A program made the position numbers and the translations under genes. This document shows, in pieces, positions 1-5,694 of a stretch of DNA of 8,837 bases (position 1 is its first letter; every line of letters begins with the position of its first letter). Below the pieces are notes generated by a model. That model saw nothing but the letters and a program-made list of their open reading frames with translations. It did no database searches and had not been told where the DNA came from. Source of the stretch: Rhodobacter sp. (GTDB lineage Bacteria; Pseudomonadota; Alphaproteobacteria; Rhodobacterales; Rhodobacteraceae); the NCBI GenBank assembly GCA_013824045.1, contig PNND01000213.1, positions 1-8,837 of the forward strand. Reading direction: 5' to 3'.

Positions 1-4
1 AAGA

Positions 5-138
5 CGGTTTCTGACACAGAAACCGGAACGGAATTTGACGCAAATTCCGCGCCTGCCTCCGGCAGGCCGTCCCTTTCGTACCGGCCTCCCCCCGATGTTT
101 GCGTCAAAAATCGTCGCGAAATTTGCGCCAAATTTCGC
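5..138. repeat. Cluster of five hairpin-forming palindromes
   Basis: Five palindromes lie almost end to end. A, 5-25: 9-bp perfect stem, 3-nt loop. B, 29-49: 8-bp perfect stem, loop GACGC. C, 51-67: 7-bp GC-rich stem, 3-nt loop. D, 93-113: 8-bp stem with one mismatch, loop GCGTC. E, 116-138: 9-bp perfect stem, loop GCGCC. B, D and E share an 11-bp core: TTTGACGCAAA at 34-44, its exact reverse complement TTTGCGTCAAA at 98-108, and the variant TTTGCGCCAAA at 122-132. None of the hairpins is followed by a T-run, so they do not look like ordinary intrinsic terminators. A dispersed intergenic palindromic repeat, or a set of binding sites for a TTGACGCAA-type regulator, are the main options. The structure is seen directly; the function is not known. 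Confidence 0.75.
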
Positions 139-383
139 CCGCACGGCCTGCATCTGGCTCTAAACCACCAACCCACTGGACCTATGCACCAGAAACCCCC
201 AGATATGGCAGCCTTCGGCCCCAGCAACACCACATCCGCGAAACCCTGTGCGTTCTCGCACCGTTAACCACGATCCGCGCCATCGCCGTGCCGAAATTTG
301 TATGCACAGCCGTCTGCACTGGCCGTCTGCACTGGCGGGCTGCACAGTCCAGACGCAACAAATCCAGCAATCCCAAAGGCTTG
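139..383. other. Gene-poor interval downstream of the DUF2948 gene
   Basis: I see no convincing gene here. Short open frames exist on both strands, but they lack a good ribosome binding site, a recognisable domain and the codon bias of the neighbours. The only clear structure is a 13-bp tandem duplication at 310-335. From memory of related Rhodobacterales genomes, hisD often follows murA-DUF2948, so the left edge of the window may be the approach to that gene. Nothing in this window proves it. Confidence 0.5.
310..335. repeat. 13-bp perfect tandem duplication
   Basis: The 13-mer CCGTCTGCACTGG occurs at 310-322 and again, with no mismatch, at 323-335. It lies in the interval without a recognised gene, and 13 is not a multiple of three, which fits a non-coding location. 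It probably reflects recent replication slippage. Confidence 0.8.
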
Positions 384-860
384 TTAATCCCGATGCTCAG
401 GTTTCTTCCGGCTCGGTGCCACATAGGGCTTGGTCACATCGTGCAGCGTCACTTCCAACGCCTCGACCTCCACCATCACCGCCCCATCGCCTGCCAGCAC
501 CAGCGTCAACCGCCCCGTGCCATCCTCGCCCGGTTGCCAGTCCAGCGACAGGATCGACAACACGGTTTCCGGATCGCCCCGGTCTATCCCCTGCGACCGC
601 ACAGTCAGCGCATCCTCGATCACCAACAGCGCCCGCACCCGCTCATAAGGCCGCCTTGCCGCCTCGGCGGCGCTCTGGTCCTCCCAGCGGAAGCGGTTGA
701 TAAGGCAGGCAAATCGCCGCTGCCCGCGCTTCCATGTCAGGTCTGCCCCGGTCAGCACCGCATCCTGCACCAGCGCCGAGAGGATGCCCAGATCATCCGC
801 ATCCCGCGCGACAAGGTTCAGCGGCCCGGCCTCCCCATCCTCAAATCGCGCGTCAGACAT
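384..860 (-). CDS. DUF2948 family protein
   Basis: This encodes a 158-residue protein that I recognise as the DUF2948 family, an uncharacterised alphaproteobacterial family of about 150 aa. Recognisable landmarks are the early LxLxARDADDLxxLSALxQDAVL stretch, the RRFACLINRFRWED segment, the ERVRALLVIEDALTVRSQGIDRGD block and the late VEVEALEVTLHDVTKPYVAPS block. There is no signal peptide or membrane segment, so it is probably cytosolic. I chose the ATG at 860 over an in-frame start at 902. The later start gives the family's usual N-terminus (MSDARFEDG) and lies 5 nt after the murA stop, with a weak AAGGGGA Shine-Dalgarno 10 nt upstream. The upstream start would overlap murA by 37 nt. The stop is TAA at 386-384. 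Co-transcription with murA is likely. No biochemical role is known to me, and the association with murA suggests but does not show a cell-envelope link. Confidence 0.88.
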   Translation of the reverse strand: MSDARFEDGEAGPLNLVARDADDLGILSALVQDAVLTGADLTWKRGQRRFACLINRFRWEDQSAAEAARRPYERVRALLVIEDALTVRSQGIDRGDPETVLSILSLDWQPGEDGTGRLTLVLAGDGAVMVEVEALEVTLHDVTKPYVAPSRKKPEHRD

Positions 861-865
861 TCTGG

Positions 866-2137
866 TCAGTTCCCCTTGATCCGTTCGATCTGCGCACCGC
901 AAGCCCGCAGCTTTTCCTCGACCCGCTCATAGCCGCGGTCCAGATGATAGACCCGGTTCACCACCGTCTCGCCCTCCGCCGCAAGCCCCGCCAGGATCAG
1001 GCTGACCGAGGCCCGCAGGTCCGTCGCCATCACCGGCGCGCCCTTCAACTTGGGCACCCCCGTCACCGTCGCCGTGCCGCCATGCACCTCGATCCGCGCC
1101 CCCATCCGGTTCAGCTCCGGAGCATGCATGAACCTGTTTTCAAAGATTTTTTCCTCCAGAACCGACACGCCATCGGCGGTGCACAAGAGCGCCATCATCT
1201 GCGCCTGCAGGTCGGTCGGAAAGCCGGGGAACGGCTCTGTCGTCACGTTCACCGCCCGCACCGCGCCGTTCTTGCGGCTCACCTTTAGGCCCCGCTCCGT
1301 CTCGGTCACGCTGATCCCTGCCTCGTCCAGCTTGGCGGCAAAAGCCCCCACCAGATCCAGCCGCCCGCCCAAACATTCCACCTCACCGCCACAGATGGCA
1401 GGCACCAGCATATAGGTGCCCAACTCGATCCGGTCGGTCACCACCGGATGGGTTGCGCCGTTCAACCGGTCCACCCCCTGAATGGTGATGGTCGCTGTCC
1501 CCTCGCCCTCGATCTGCGCGCCCATCTTCCTAAGGCATTGCGCCAGATCAACAATTTCCGGCTCCCGCGCCGCGTTCTTCAGCACGGTCGTCCCCTTGGC
1601 CAGCGTCGCCGCCATCAGCGCATTCTCGGTTGCCCCGACGGACACAAAGGGAAACTCGACAATCGCCCCCCGCAACCGCCCGCCGGGTGCCTTGGCATGG
1701 ACATAGCCCTCGCGCAGGTCCAGCTCCGCCCCCATCGCCTCCAGCGCCTTCAGATGCAGGTCCACCGGCCGCGCCCCGATGGCACAGCCACCGGGCAAAG
1801 ACACCACCGCATGCCCATCCCGCGCCAGCATCGGCCCCAGAACCAGTATGCTCGCCCGCATCTTCCGCACGATATCGTAGTCGGCGCGGTGATTGTCGAT
1901 GTCATGCGACGACAGGGCAAGCACCAACCCATCCTGCAAACTGGCCACTTCGGCGCCAAGGGATTGCAGAAGCTGGGTCATAGTCCGGATGTCCGACAGC
2001 CGCGGCGCATTGGTCAGCGTCAGCGGCTCCTCGGTCAGCAGCGTGGCGGGCATCAGCGTCAGGCAGGCATTCTTGGCCCCTGCAATCGGGATCACCCCGT
2101 TCAACGCCCCATTGCCCTTGACCAGTATCGAATCCAT
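866..2137 (-). CDS. murA: UDP-N-acetylglucosamine 1-carboxyvinyltransferase (MurA)
   Basis: MurA transfers the enolpyruvyl group of PEP to UDP-GlcNAc, the first committed cytosolic step of peptidoglycan precursor synthesis. The protein is 423 aa, a normal family length, and spans the whole EPSP-synthase-like double-domain fold. Key residues are visible. Lys22-Asn23 sit in the AGAKNA motif. Cys118 in [13 protein letters not shown] corresponds to the catalytic, fosfomycin-target cysteine (Cys115 in E. coli), so the enzyme should be fosfomycin-sensitive. Asp309 in [11 protein letters not shown] is the catalytic acid. The ATDLRAS (about 371-377) and [11 protein letters not shown] (about 400-410) motifs close the C-terminus. 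The start at 2137 has GAGG 7 nt upstream, overlapping the stop of the preceding small gene 9 nt away. The DUF2948 gene begins 5 nt after its stop. The family assignment is essentially certain. Confidence 0.98.
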   Translation of the reverse strand: MDSILVKGNGALNGVIPIAGAKNACLTLMPATLLTEEPLTLTNAPRLSDIRTMTQLLQSLGAEVASLQDGLVLALSSHDIDNHRADYDIVRKMRASILVLGPMLARDGHAVVSLPGGCAIGARPVDLHLKALEAMGAELDLREGYVHAKAPGGRLRGAIVEFPFVSVGATENALMAATLAKGTTVLKNAAREPEIVDLAQCLRKMGAQIEGEGTATITIQGVDRLNGATHPVVTDRIELGTYMLVPAICGGEVECLGGRLDLVGAFAAKLDEAGISVTETERGLKVSRKNGAVRAVNVTTEPFPGFPTDLQAQMMALLCTADGVSVLEEKIFENRFMHAPELNRMGARIEVHGGTATVTGVPKLKGAPVMATDLRASVSLILAGLAAEGETVVNRVYHLDRGYERVEEKLRACGAQIERIKGN

Positions 2138-2146
2138 CTGCCCGCC

Positions 2147-2341
2147 TCACTCGTTCTCTGGGGGGCCTGCTTGCGCATCCCCCGTCTCTGCCCCATCCCG
2201 CACCCCGGACCGCGCCTTGGCCTGCGCCTTGCGCCGCGCCATATTGGCCTTCAGGGCCGCCTTCAGCCGCGCCTCCCGCGTCGCATCCGACGCCGGGCGC
2301 GCAGTTCCTGCAGCCTTTGGTTCCTGGGATTTCGGGTTCAT
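2147..2341 (-). CDS. Small Lys/Arg-rich protein upstream of murA
   Basis: This 64-residue protein has no domain I can name. The N-terminus (about 1-20) and C-terminus (about 46-64) look disordered and are rich in Ala, Pro, Gly and charged residues. Residues 21-45 form a strongly basic, Ala-rich, probably helical segment containing LKAALKANMARRKAQAK. I take it as a real gene because the ATG at 2341 has a nine-base Shine-Dalgarno, AGGAGGAGG (complement of 2344-2352), at ideal spacing, and because its TGA lies 9 nt before murA with the murA ribosome binding site overlapping that stop. Similar small basic ORFs ahead of murA are, as far as I recall, common in Rhodobacterales. The basic helix could bind RNA, DNA or membrane phosphates, but nothing in the sequence decides between these. 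It could also act mainly in translational coupling to murA. Confidence 0.75.
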   Translation of the reverse strand: MNPKSQEPKAAGTARPASDATREARLKAALKANMARRKAQAKARSGVRDGAETGDAQAGPPENE

Positions 2342-2407
2342 GGCCTCCTCCTATACGAAGCCGTCGCAAGGGTCCAGAATGCGCCACGCAAAGCGGCGAG
2401 TTTGCAC

Positions 2408-2436
2408 TTGCACCGCCATCCGAAGGCGGCTATTCA
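2408..2436 (+). promoter_or_regulatory. Candidate promoter of the tRNA-Thr gene
   Basis: A -35-like TTGCAC at 2408-2413 is separated by exactly 17 bp from a -10-like TATTCA at 2431-2436. The TTGCAC hexamer is itself directly repeated at 2402-2407. Transcription would start near 2443, about 34 nt before the mature tRNA, which is a sensible 5' leader for RNase P processing. This is a motif match only. Confidence 0.45.
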
Positions 2437-2476
2437 CCCGCCACGCCGCGCGGGACACCCCGCACCCGGCCCCGGC

Positions 2477-2551
<75 letters not shown>

Positions 2552-2578
2552 TCCTTCTCCTGCTCGGTCCGGAAAGAC

Positions 2579-2595
2579 AGCCTTTATCAAAGGCT
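2579..2595. terminator. Weak hairpin between tRNA-Thr and the convergent regulator gene
   Basis: AGCCTTT (2579-2585) and AAAGGCT (2589-2595) form a 7-bp stem with a 3-nt ATC loop, in the 90-bp gap between the convergent tRNA and DeoR-type genes. The position suits a shared terminator. There is no clear U-tract on either strand (the minus strand continues GTCTTTCC), so termination here is only a possibility. Confidence 0.35.
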
Positions 2596-2641
2596 TGCCT
2601 GGAATGACGTGTTTGCCATCGGTTGGAGGCAGCACGCCCGC

Positions 2642-3397
2642 TCAGCCTGCCGCCATCACGTCCGTTCCAGCGGCCAAAAGCGCCGCCGCCAGATCGGCGG
2701 GCGGTGCTCGGTCGGTGACCAGCACATCCACCTGCGCGAAATCCGTCACGCGGATGAACCCGCGCCGCCCGAACTTTGTGGCGTCCGTTGCCACGATCCG
2801 CCTTGCCCCGCAGGCCAGTACGGCACGGGCGAACTCGGCCTCCTGCAGATCGAAATCCATCACCCCGCCCGCATCCACGGCACCTGCCGAAATCACCGCA
2901 TGTTCCACCGAGAACCGCCCGATGAACTCCAGCGCCGATGCCCCCAGCGCCGCACCGGAATCCCGGCGCAATTCGCCCCCTGCCATATAGACGCGGTTGC
3001 CGTTCACGGTCGCCAGAATGCGCGCGATGTCTGATGAATTGGTCACCACCGTCAACCGCCGGTGCCGCAACAATTCCCGCGCGATGAAACTTGTGGTGGT
3101 CCCGGTATCCAGCATCACCGACGCGCCATCCCCGATCGCTGCAGCTACGGCCCGGGCAATCGCCCGCTTTGCCGCCGCATTTTCGCGCATCCGCCGGTCA
3201 AAGGGTGCCTCACCCGTCTGACCGGCCAGCCCCACCGCGCCATGACTGCGCACCGCCGATCCCGCATCGACCAGCGCGCGGATGTCGCGCCGCGCGGTTT
3301 CGGCGGAAATGCCCAGTGTTTCCGCGACTTCCGCAATGGGCAGCATCCCGCGCCCATCCAGCAATTTCAAAAGCTCCGCTTGCCGCCGTGACGCCAT
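2642..3397 (-). CDS. DeoR/GlpR-family transcriptional regulator
   Basis: This is a 251-residue regulator of standard DeoR length. Residues about 4-55 form the N-terminal winged helix-turn-helix, with the typical IAEVAETLGISAETARRDI run at 21-39. The rest is the DeoR C-terminal sensor domain, a ribose-5-phosphate-isomerase-like fold. It has the phosphate-loop-like LDTGTTTSFIA (96-106), TVVTNSSDIA (116-125), the GGEL motif (140-143), GGVMDFDLQEAEFARA (177-192) and ATDATKFGRRG (203-213). Family members usually repress catabolic operons and respond to phosphorylated metabolites. I chose the ATG at 3397 because family homology begins there; an in-frame start at 3529 would add 44 unrelated residues and run through the promoter region. 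The Shine-Dalgarno is weak (GGGG). The gene is divergent from the transport operon, which is its most likely target. A phosphorylated product of the operon's kinase is a candidate effector, by inference only. Confidence 0.92.
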   Translation of the reverse strand: MASRRQAELLKLLDGRGMLPIAEVAETLGISAETARRDIRALVDAGSAVRSHGAVGLAGQTGEAPFDRRMRENAAAKRAIARAVAAAIGDGASVMLDTGTTTSFIARELLRHRRLTVVTNSSDIARILATVNGNRVYMAGGELRRDSGAALGASALEFIGRFSVEHAVISAGAVDAGGVMDFDLQEAEFARAVLACGARRIVATDATKFGRRGFIRVTDFAQVDVLVTDRAPPADLAAALLAAGTDVMAAG

Positions 3398-3433
3398 GAC
3401 ACCCCGATTACTCAACCCATTCTGACCGCTTTC

Positions 3434-3442
3434 TGTGGATAA
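3434..3442 (-). promoter_or_regulatory. Perfect DnaA-box 9-mer
   Basis: The minus strand reads TTATCCACA, the highest-affinity E. coli DnaA box (R1 type), 37 bp upstream of the DeoR-type start codon. It is a single box and I see no cluster nearby, so an origin is very unlikely. Chance, DnaA titration or DnaA-linked regulation of the regulator gene are all possible. Confidence 0.4.
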
Positions 3443-3449
3443 CATGCCC

Positions 3450-3473
3450 GAACAAACAAGAACAGCCAAGAAC
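3450..3473. promoter_or_regulatory. Candidate operator: GAAC repeated every 10 bp
   Basis: GAAC occurs at 3450, 3460 and 3470, an exact one-helical-turn period. The first two 10-bp units, GAACAAACAA and GAACAGCCAA, match at 8 of 10 positions. The array lies in the divergent regulator/transporter intergenic region, 37 bp upstream of the TTGACA hexamer of the candidate operon promoter. Helically phased direct repeats would suit an oligomeric DeoR-family protein bound to one face of the DNA. The repeats are seen directly; the operator role is inferred. Confidence 0.4.
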
Positions 3474-3509
3474 CCGGTCACCAAAATTCCAAACCCCGTC
3501 AGATTCCAT

Positions 3510-3540
3510 TTGACAGCTTGCCGATCCATTCGCGTAACCT
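3510..3540 (+). promoter_or_regulatory. Candidate promoter of the transport operon
   Basis: A consensus -35 hexamer TTGACA lies at 3510-3515. The -10 region is poorly defined: TAACCT at 3535-3540, with a 19-bp spacer, is the best match. Start of transcription would be near 3547, leaving a leader of about 70 nt before the ATG at 3616. Weak -10 elements are common in alphaproteobacteria, but this call rests mainly on the -35. Confidence 0.35.
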
Positions 3541-3615
3541 TTGGTCAAGCGATATCCCGGCCCGGCCCGTGCCGCCCGGACAACTGCCCCAAAAATCAAT
3601 CGCAGGGAGTTCACG

Positions 3616-4587
3616 ATGCGCCGTTCCACACCGTTTTTGTCCGGTTTCCGCCCGCTTGGCCTTGCCGCTGTCATCGCGGCCACCACTGCCTTCACCGCCG
3701 CAGCACAGGAATCGACCGATCCGATCAAGCTCACCCTGCATGACTGGACCGGTCAGCTGATCACCACCCAGTTGATGGGCGAAGTGCTGAAAAAGGCGGG
3801 CTACAGCGTTGAATATGTGCAGGCCGATTATCTGGCCCAGTTCCCCGGCCTTGAATCCGGCGATCTCCATGTCGCGATGGAGTTGTGGGATACCACGGCG
3901 CGTGAGGCGCTCGATGCCTCTGTCGCCACCGGCAACACCGAAAACTTCGGCCCGACCGGCATGAAGGCCAAGGAAGAATGGTGGTATCCCATCTACATGA
4001 AAGAGCTTTGCCCCGGCCTGCCCAATTGGGAAGCGCTGAAGGACCCCGCCTGCGCCGAGGCGTTCTCCACTGCAGAGACCGCCCCCAAAGGCCGTTATCT
4101 GGGCGGCCCGGTCACCTGGGGCGGCTATGATGAGGAACGCATCGCCGCGCTCGACCTGCCGTTCGAGGTGATCCACGCAGGCACCGACGCCGCGTTGTTT
4201 GCCGAACTGGAAAGCGCCTATCAGCGCCAGGCCCCCATCATCCTGTGGATCTACGATCCGCATTGGGCCCCCGCGAAATTCGAAGGCGAATTCGTCGAAT
4301 TCCCGCCCTACTCGGCCGAATGCTACAACGATCCCGCGGTCGGCCTGAACCCCGACGCCGCCTATGATTGCGGCAAGCCCTTCGGCGAAATCTGGAAGGC
4401 GGGCTGGGTCGGGGTCAAGGACAAATGGCCCGGCGCGCACAAGGCCATTCAGGCCTTCACGCTTGATAACAAGGAAATGGGCCTGATGATCACCGAAGTT
4501 GATCTGAACGGCAAAGCGATCGAGGCCGTCGTCGCCGACTGGATGGCCGCGAATGAGGCCCGCTGGAGCACTTGGATCGCCAAATAA
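3616..4587 (+). CDS. Glycine betaine/choline/TMAO-type substrate-binding protein
   Basis: This is the periplasmic binding protein of an ABC importer for quaternary or methylated amines (OpuAC/ProX class), 323 aa. I chose the ATG at 3616 because AGGGAG lies 6 nt upstream and a typical Sec signal peptide follows: MRR start, hydrophobic core about 14-27, cleavage likely after AAA at 28-30. The mature protein has 14 Trp, including W44, W91 (in AMELWD), W122-W123, W168 and W211, which suits an aromatic cage for a trimethylammonium-like group. Four Cys (132, 146, 236, 252) could form two extracytoplasmic disulfides. The EEWWYP, GRYLGGPVTWGGYD and WIYDPHWAP blocks strike me as closest to the roseobacter TMAO-binding TmoX-like group, but that is from memory; glycine betaine, choline or dimethylglycine are equally possible ligands. 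It is the first gene of the operon and is followed by an 81-nt gap with a strong hairpin. Confidence 0.93.
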   Translation: MRRSTPFLSGFRPLGLAAVIAATTAFTAAAQESTDPIKLTLHDWTGQLITTQLMGEVLKKAGYSVEYVQADYLAQFPGLESGDLHVAMELWDTTAREALDASVATGNTENFGPTGMKAKEEWWYPIYMKELCPGLPNWEALKDPACAEAFSTAETAPKGRYLGGPVTWGGYDEERIAALDLPFEVIHAGTDAALFAELESAYQRQAPIILWIYDPHWAPAKFEGEFVEFPPYSAECYNDPAVGLNPDAAYDCGKPFGEIWKAGWVGVKDKWPGAHKAIQAFTLDNKEMGLMITEVDLNGKAIEAVVADWMAANEARWSTWIAK

Positions 4588-4604
4588 ACCGCGACCCTTG
4601 CAAA

Positions 4605-4628
4605 GGGGCGGCTTCTGTTTGCCGCCCC
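4605..4628 (+). promoter_or_regulatory. GC-rich intra-operon hairpin after the binding-protein gene
   Basis: GGGGCGGC (4605-4612) pairs perfectly with GCCGCCCC (4621-4628) around an 8-nt loop, 17 nt after the binding-protein stop. There is no T-run after it. In many ABC import operons a hairpin here protects the 3' end of the binding-protein message or partly attenuates the downstream genes, giving excess binding protein. I infer the same here. Confidence 0.65.
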
Positions 4629-4668
4629 CGCTGCTTTGCCTTGCTCCGAAGGACCGGCCTCCTTGTCC

Positions 4669-5694
4669 ATGACCGACACCACCGAAAAACTCGTCTGCCG
4701 CAACGTGTGGAAAGTGTTCGGGGCCCGCGCACAAGAGGCCTTTGCCGGGCTCGGGCGTGATCCATCCTTGGAACGGCTGCTCTCCGCCGGGCTTGTGCCC
4801 GCCGTGCGCGCTGTCGATCTGTCGGTCCGCAATGGCGAGATCTTCGTCATCATGGGCCTGTCGGGATCGGGCAAATCCACGCTGGTGCGCTGCCTGTCGC
4901 GCCTGATCGAACCCACGGCGGGTGAGATCCTGTTCAACGGCCAGAACCTTCTGGCCGCCACGGATGGGGAAATGATCGAACTCCGGCGGCACAAGATGGG
5001 CATGGTGTTTCAGCACTTCGCCCTGCTGCCCCATCTGACCGTGCTGGAAAACGTGGCCTTCCCTCTGGAGGTTCAAGGGATCGACCGCGCGAAACGCGAG
5101 GCGCGGGCGCGCGAGATCATCACCCTTGTGGGCCTTACGGGGCGCGAATCCAGCTATCCGCGCCAGTTGTCGGGTGGCCAGCAACAGCGTGTGGGCATCG
5201 CCCGGTCCTTGGCGGTAGAGCCGGAACTGTGGTTCCTTGATGAACCCTTCTCTGCACTCGATCCGCTGATCCGGCGCGAATTGCAGGATGAATTCCTGCG
5301 CCTGCAATCGGCCTTGCGGAAAACCATCGTCTTCATCACCCATGATTTCGATGAAGCCATCCGTCTGGCCGACCGCATCGCCATCATGAAGGACGGGGTG
5401 ATTGAACAGATCGGCACGCCCGAAGACCTCGTCCTTCACCCCGCCACCGATTACGTCCGTGAATTCACCCGCGCCGTGCCAAAGGCCAAGGCCGTGCGCG
5501 TGGCTTCTCTCGCCCATCCCGGCGCGCCCGCGACCGACGCGCCCCGCATCCCCGCCCGCGCCACCATCGCCGAGGCGGGCACGGCCTTTCTGAACGGGGC
5601 CGATGTGCTGGCCGTGACCGATGCCGATGGCCGCGTCACCGGGTCCTTGCGGCGCGAGGATGTGGTCCAGCTTATCCTTGGCGGCGCGGGATGA
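4669..5694 (+). CDS. Quaternary-amine ABC transporter ATPase (ProV/OpuAA type)
   Basis: This ATP-hydrolysing subunit is 341 aa from the ATG at 4669. Walker A is GLSGSGKST (63-71), the Q-loop glutamine is Q115, the signature LSGGQQQR is at 167-174, Walker B is LWFLDEP (187-193) with D191/E192, the D-loop is SALD, and the H-loop histidine is H225 in ITHD. Residues about 20-46, before Walker A, carry the extra helix (EAFAGLGRDPSLERLL) typical of the ProV/ChoW subgroup. After about residue 270 a tail ends in a single CBS-like segment (LAVTDADGRVTGSLRREDVV), shorter than the two CBS domains of classic OpuAA/ProV. Start choice is uncertain: AAGGA at 4649-4653 sits 15 nt from this ATG but only 9 nt from an in-frame TTG at 4663. 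The stop overlaps the permease start as ATGA at 5691-5694, so the two are translationally coupled. Confidence 0.95.
   Translation: MTDTTEKLVCRNVWKVFGARAQEAFAGLGRDPSLERLLSAGLVPAVRAVDLSVRNGEIFVIMGLSGSGKSTLVRCLSRLIEPTAGEILFNGQNLLAATDGEMIELRRHKMGMVFQHFALLPHLTVLENVAFPLEVQGIDRAKREARAREIITLVGLTGRESSYPRQLSGGQQQRVGIARSLAVEPELWFLDEPFSALDPLIRRELQDEFLRLQSALRKTIVFITHDFDEAIRLADRIAIMKDGVIEQIGTPEDLVLHPATDYVREFTRAVPKAKAVRVASLAHPGAPATDAPRIPARATIAEAGTAFLNGADVLAVTDADGRVTGSLRREDVVQLILGGAG

Noticed and set aside
1..138. CRISPR array or intrinsic terminators
   Set aside because: The palindromes are not regularly spaced identical direct repeats with unique spacers, and none is followed by a T-run.
182..424. A minus-strand 80-codon open frame downstream of and overlapping the DUF2948 gene end
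   Set aside because: It has no domain, poor codon bias, a 13-bp out-of-frame duplication inside it, and overlaps the real C-terminal coding region.
3434..3442. Replication origin based on the DnaA box
   Set aside because: There is only one box, no AT-rich unwinding region and no dnaA, parAB or hemE neighbours.
3398..3529. A 44-residue N-terminal extension of the DeoR-type regulator with a hydrophobic, membrane-like segment
   Set aside because: It would run through the intergenic regulatory region and precede a start that already matches the family N-terminus. The apparent hydrophobic stretch is most likely translated promoter DNA. A membrane-anchored variant is not excluded but has no support.
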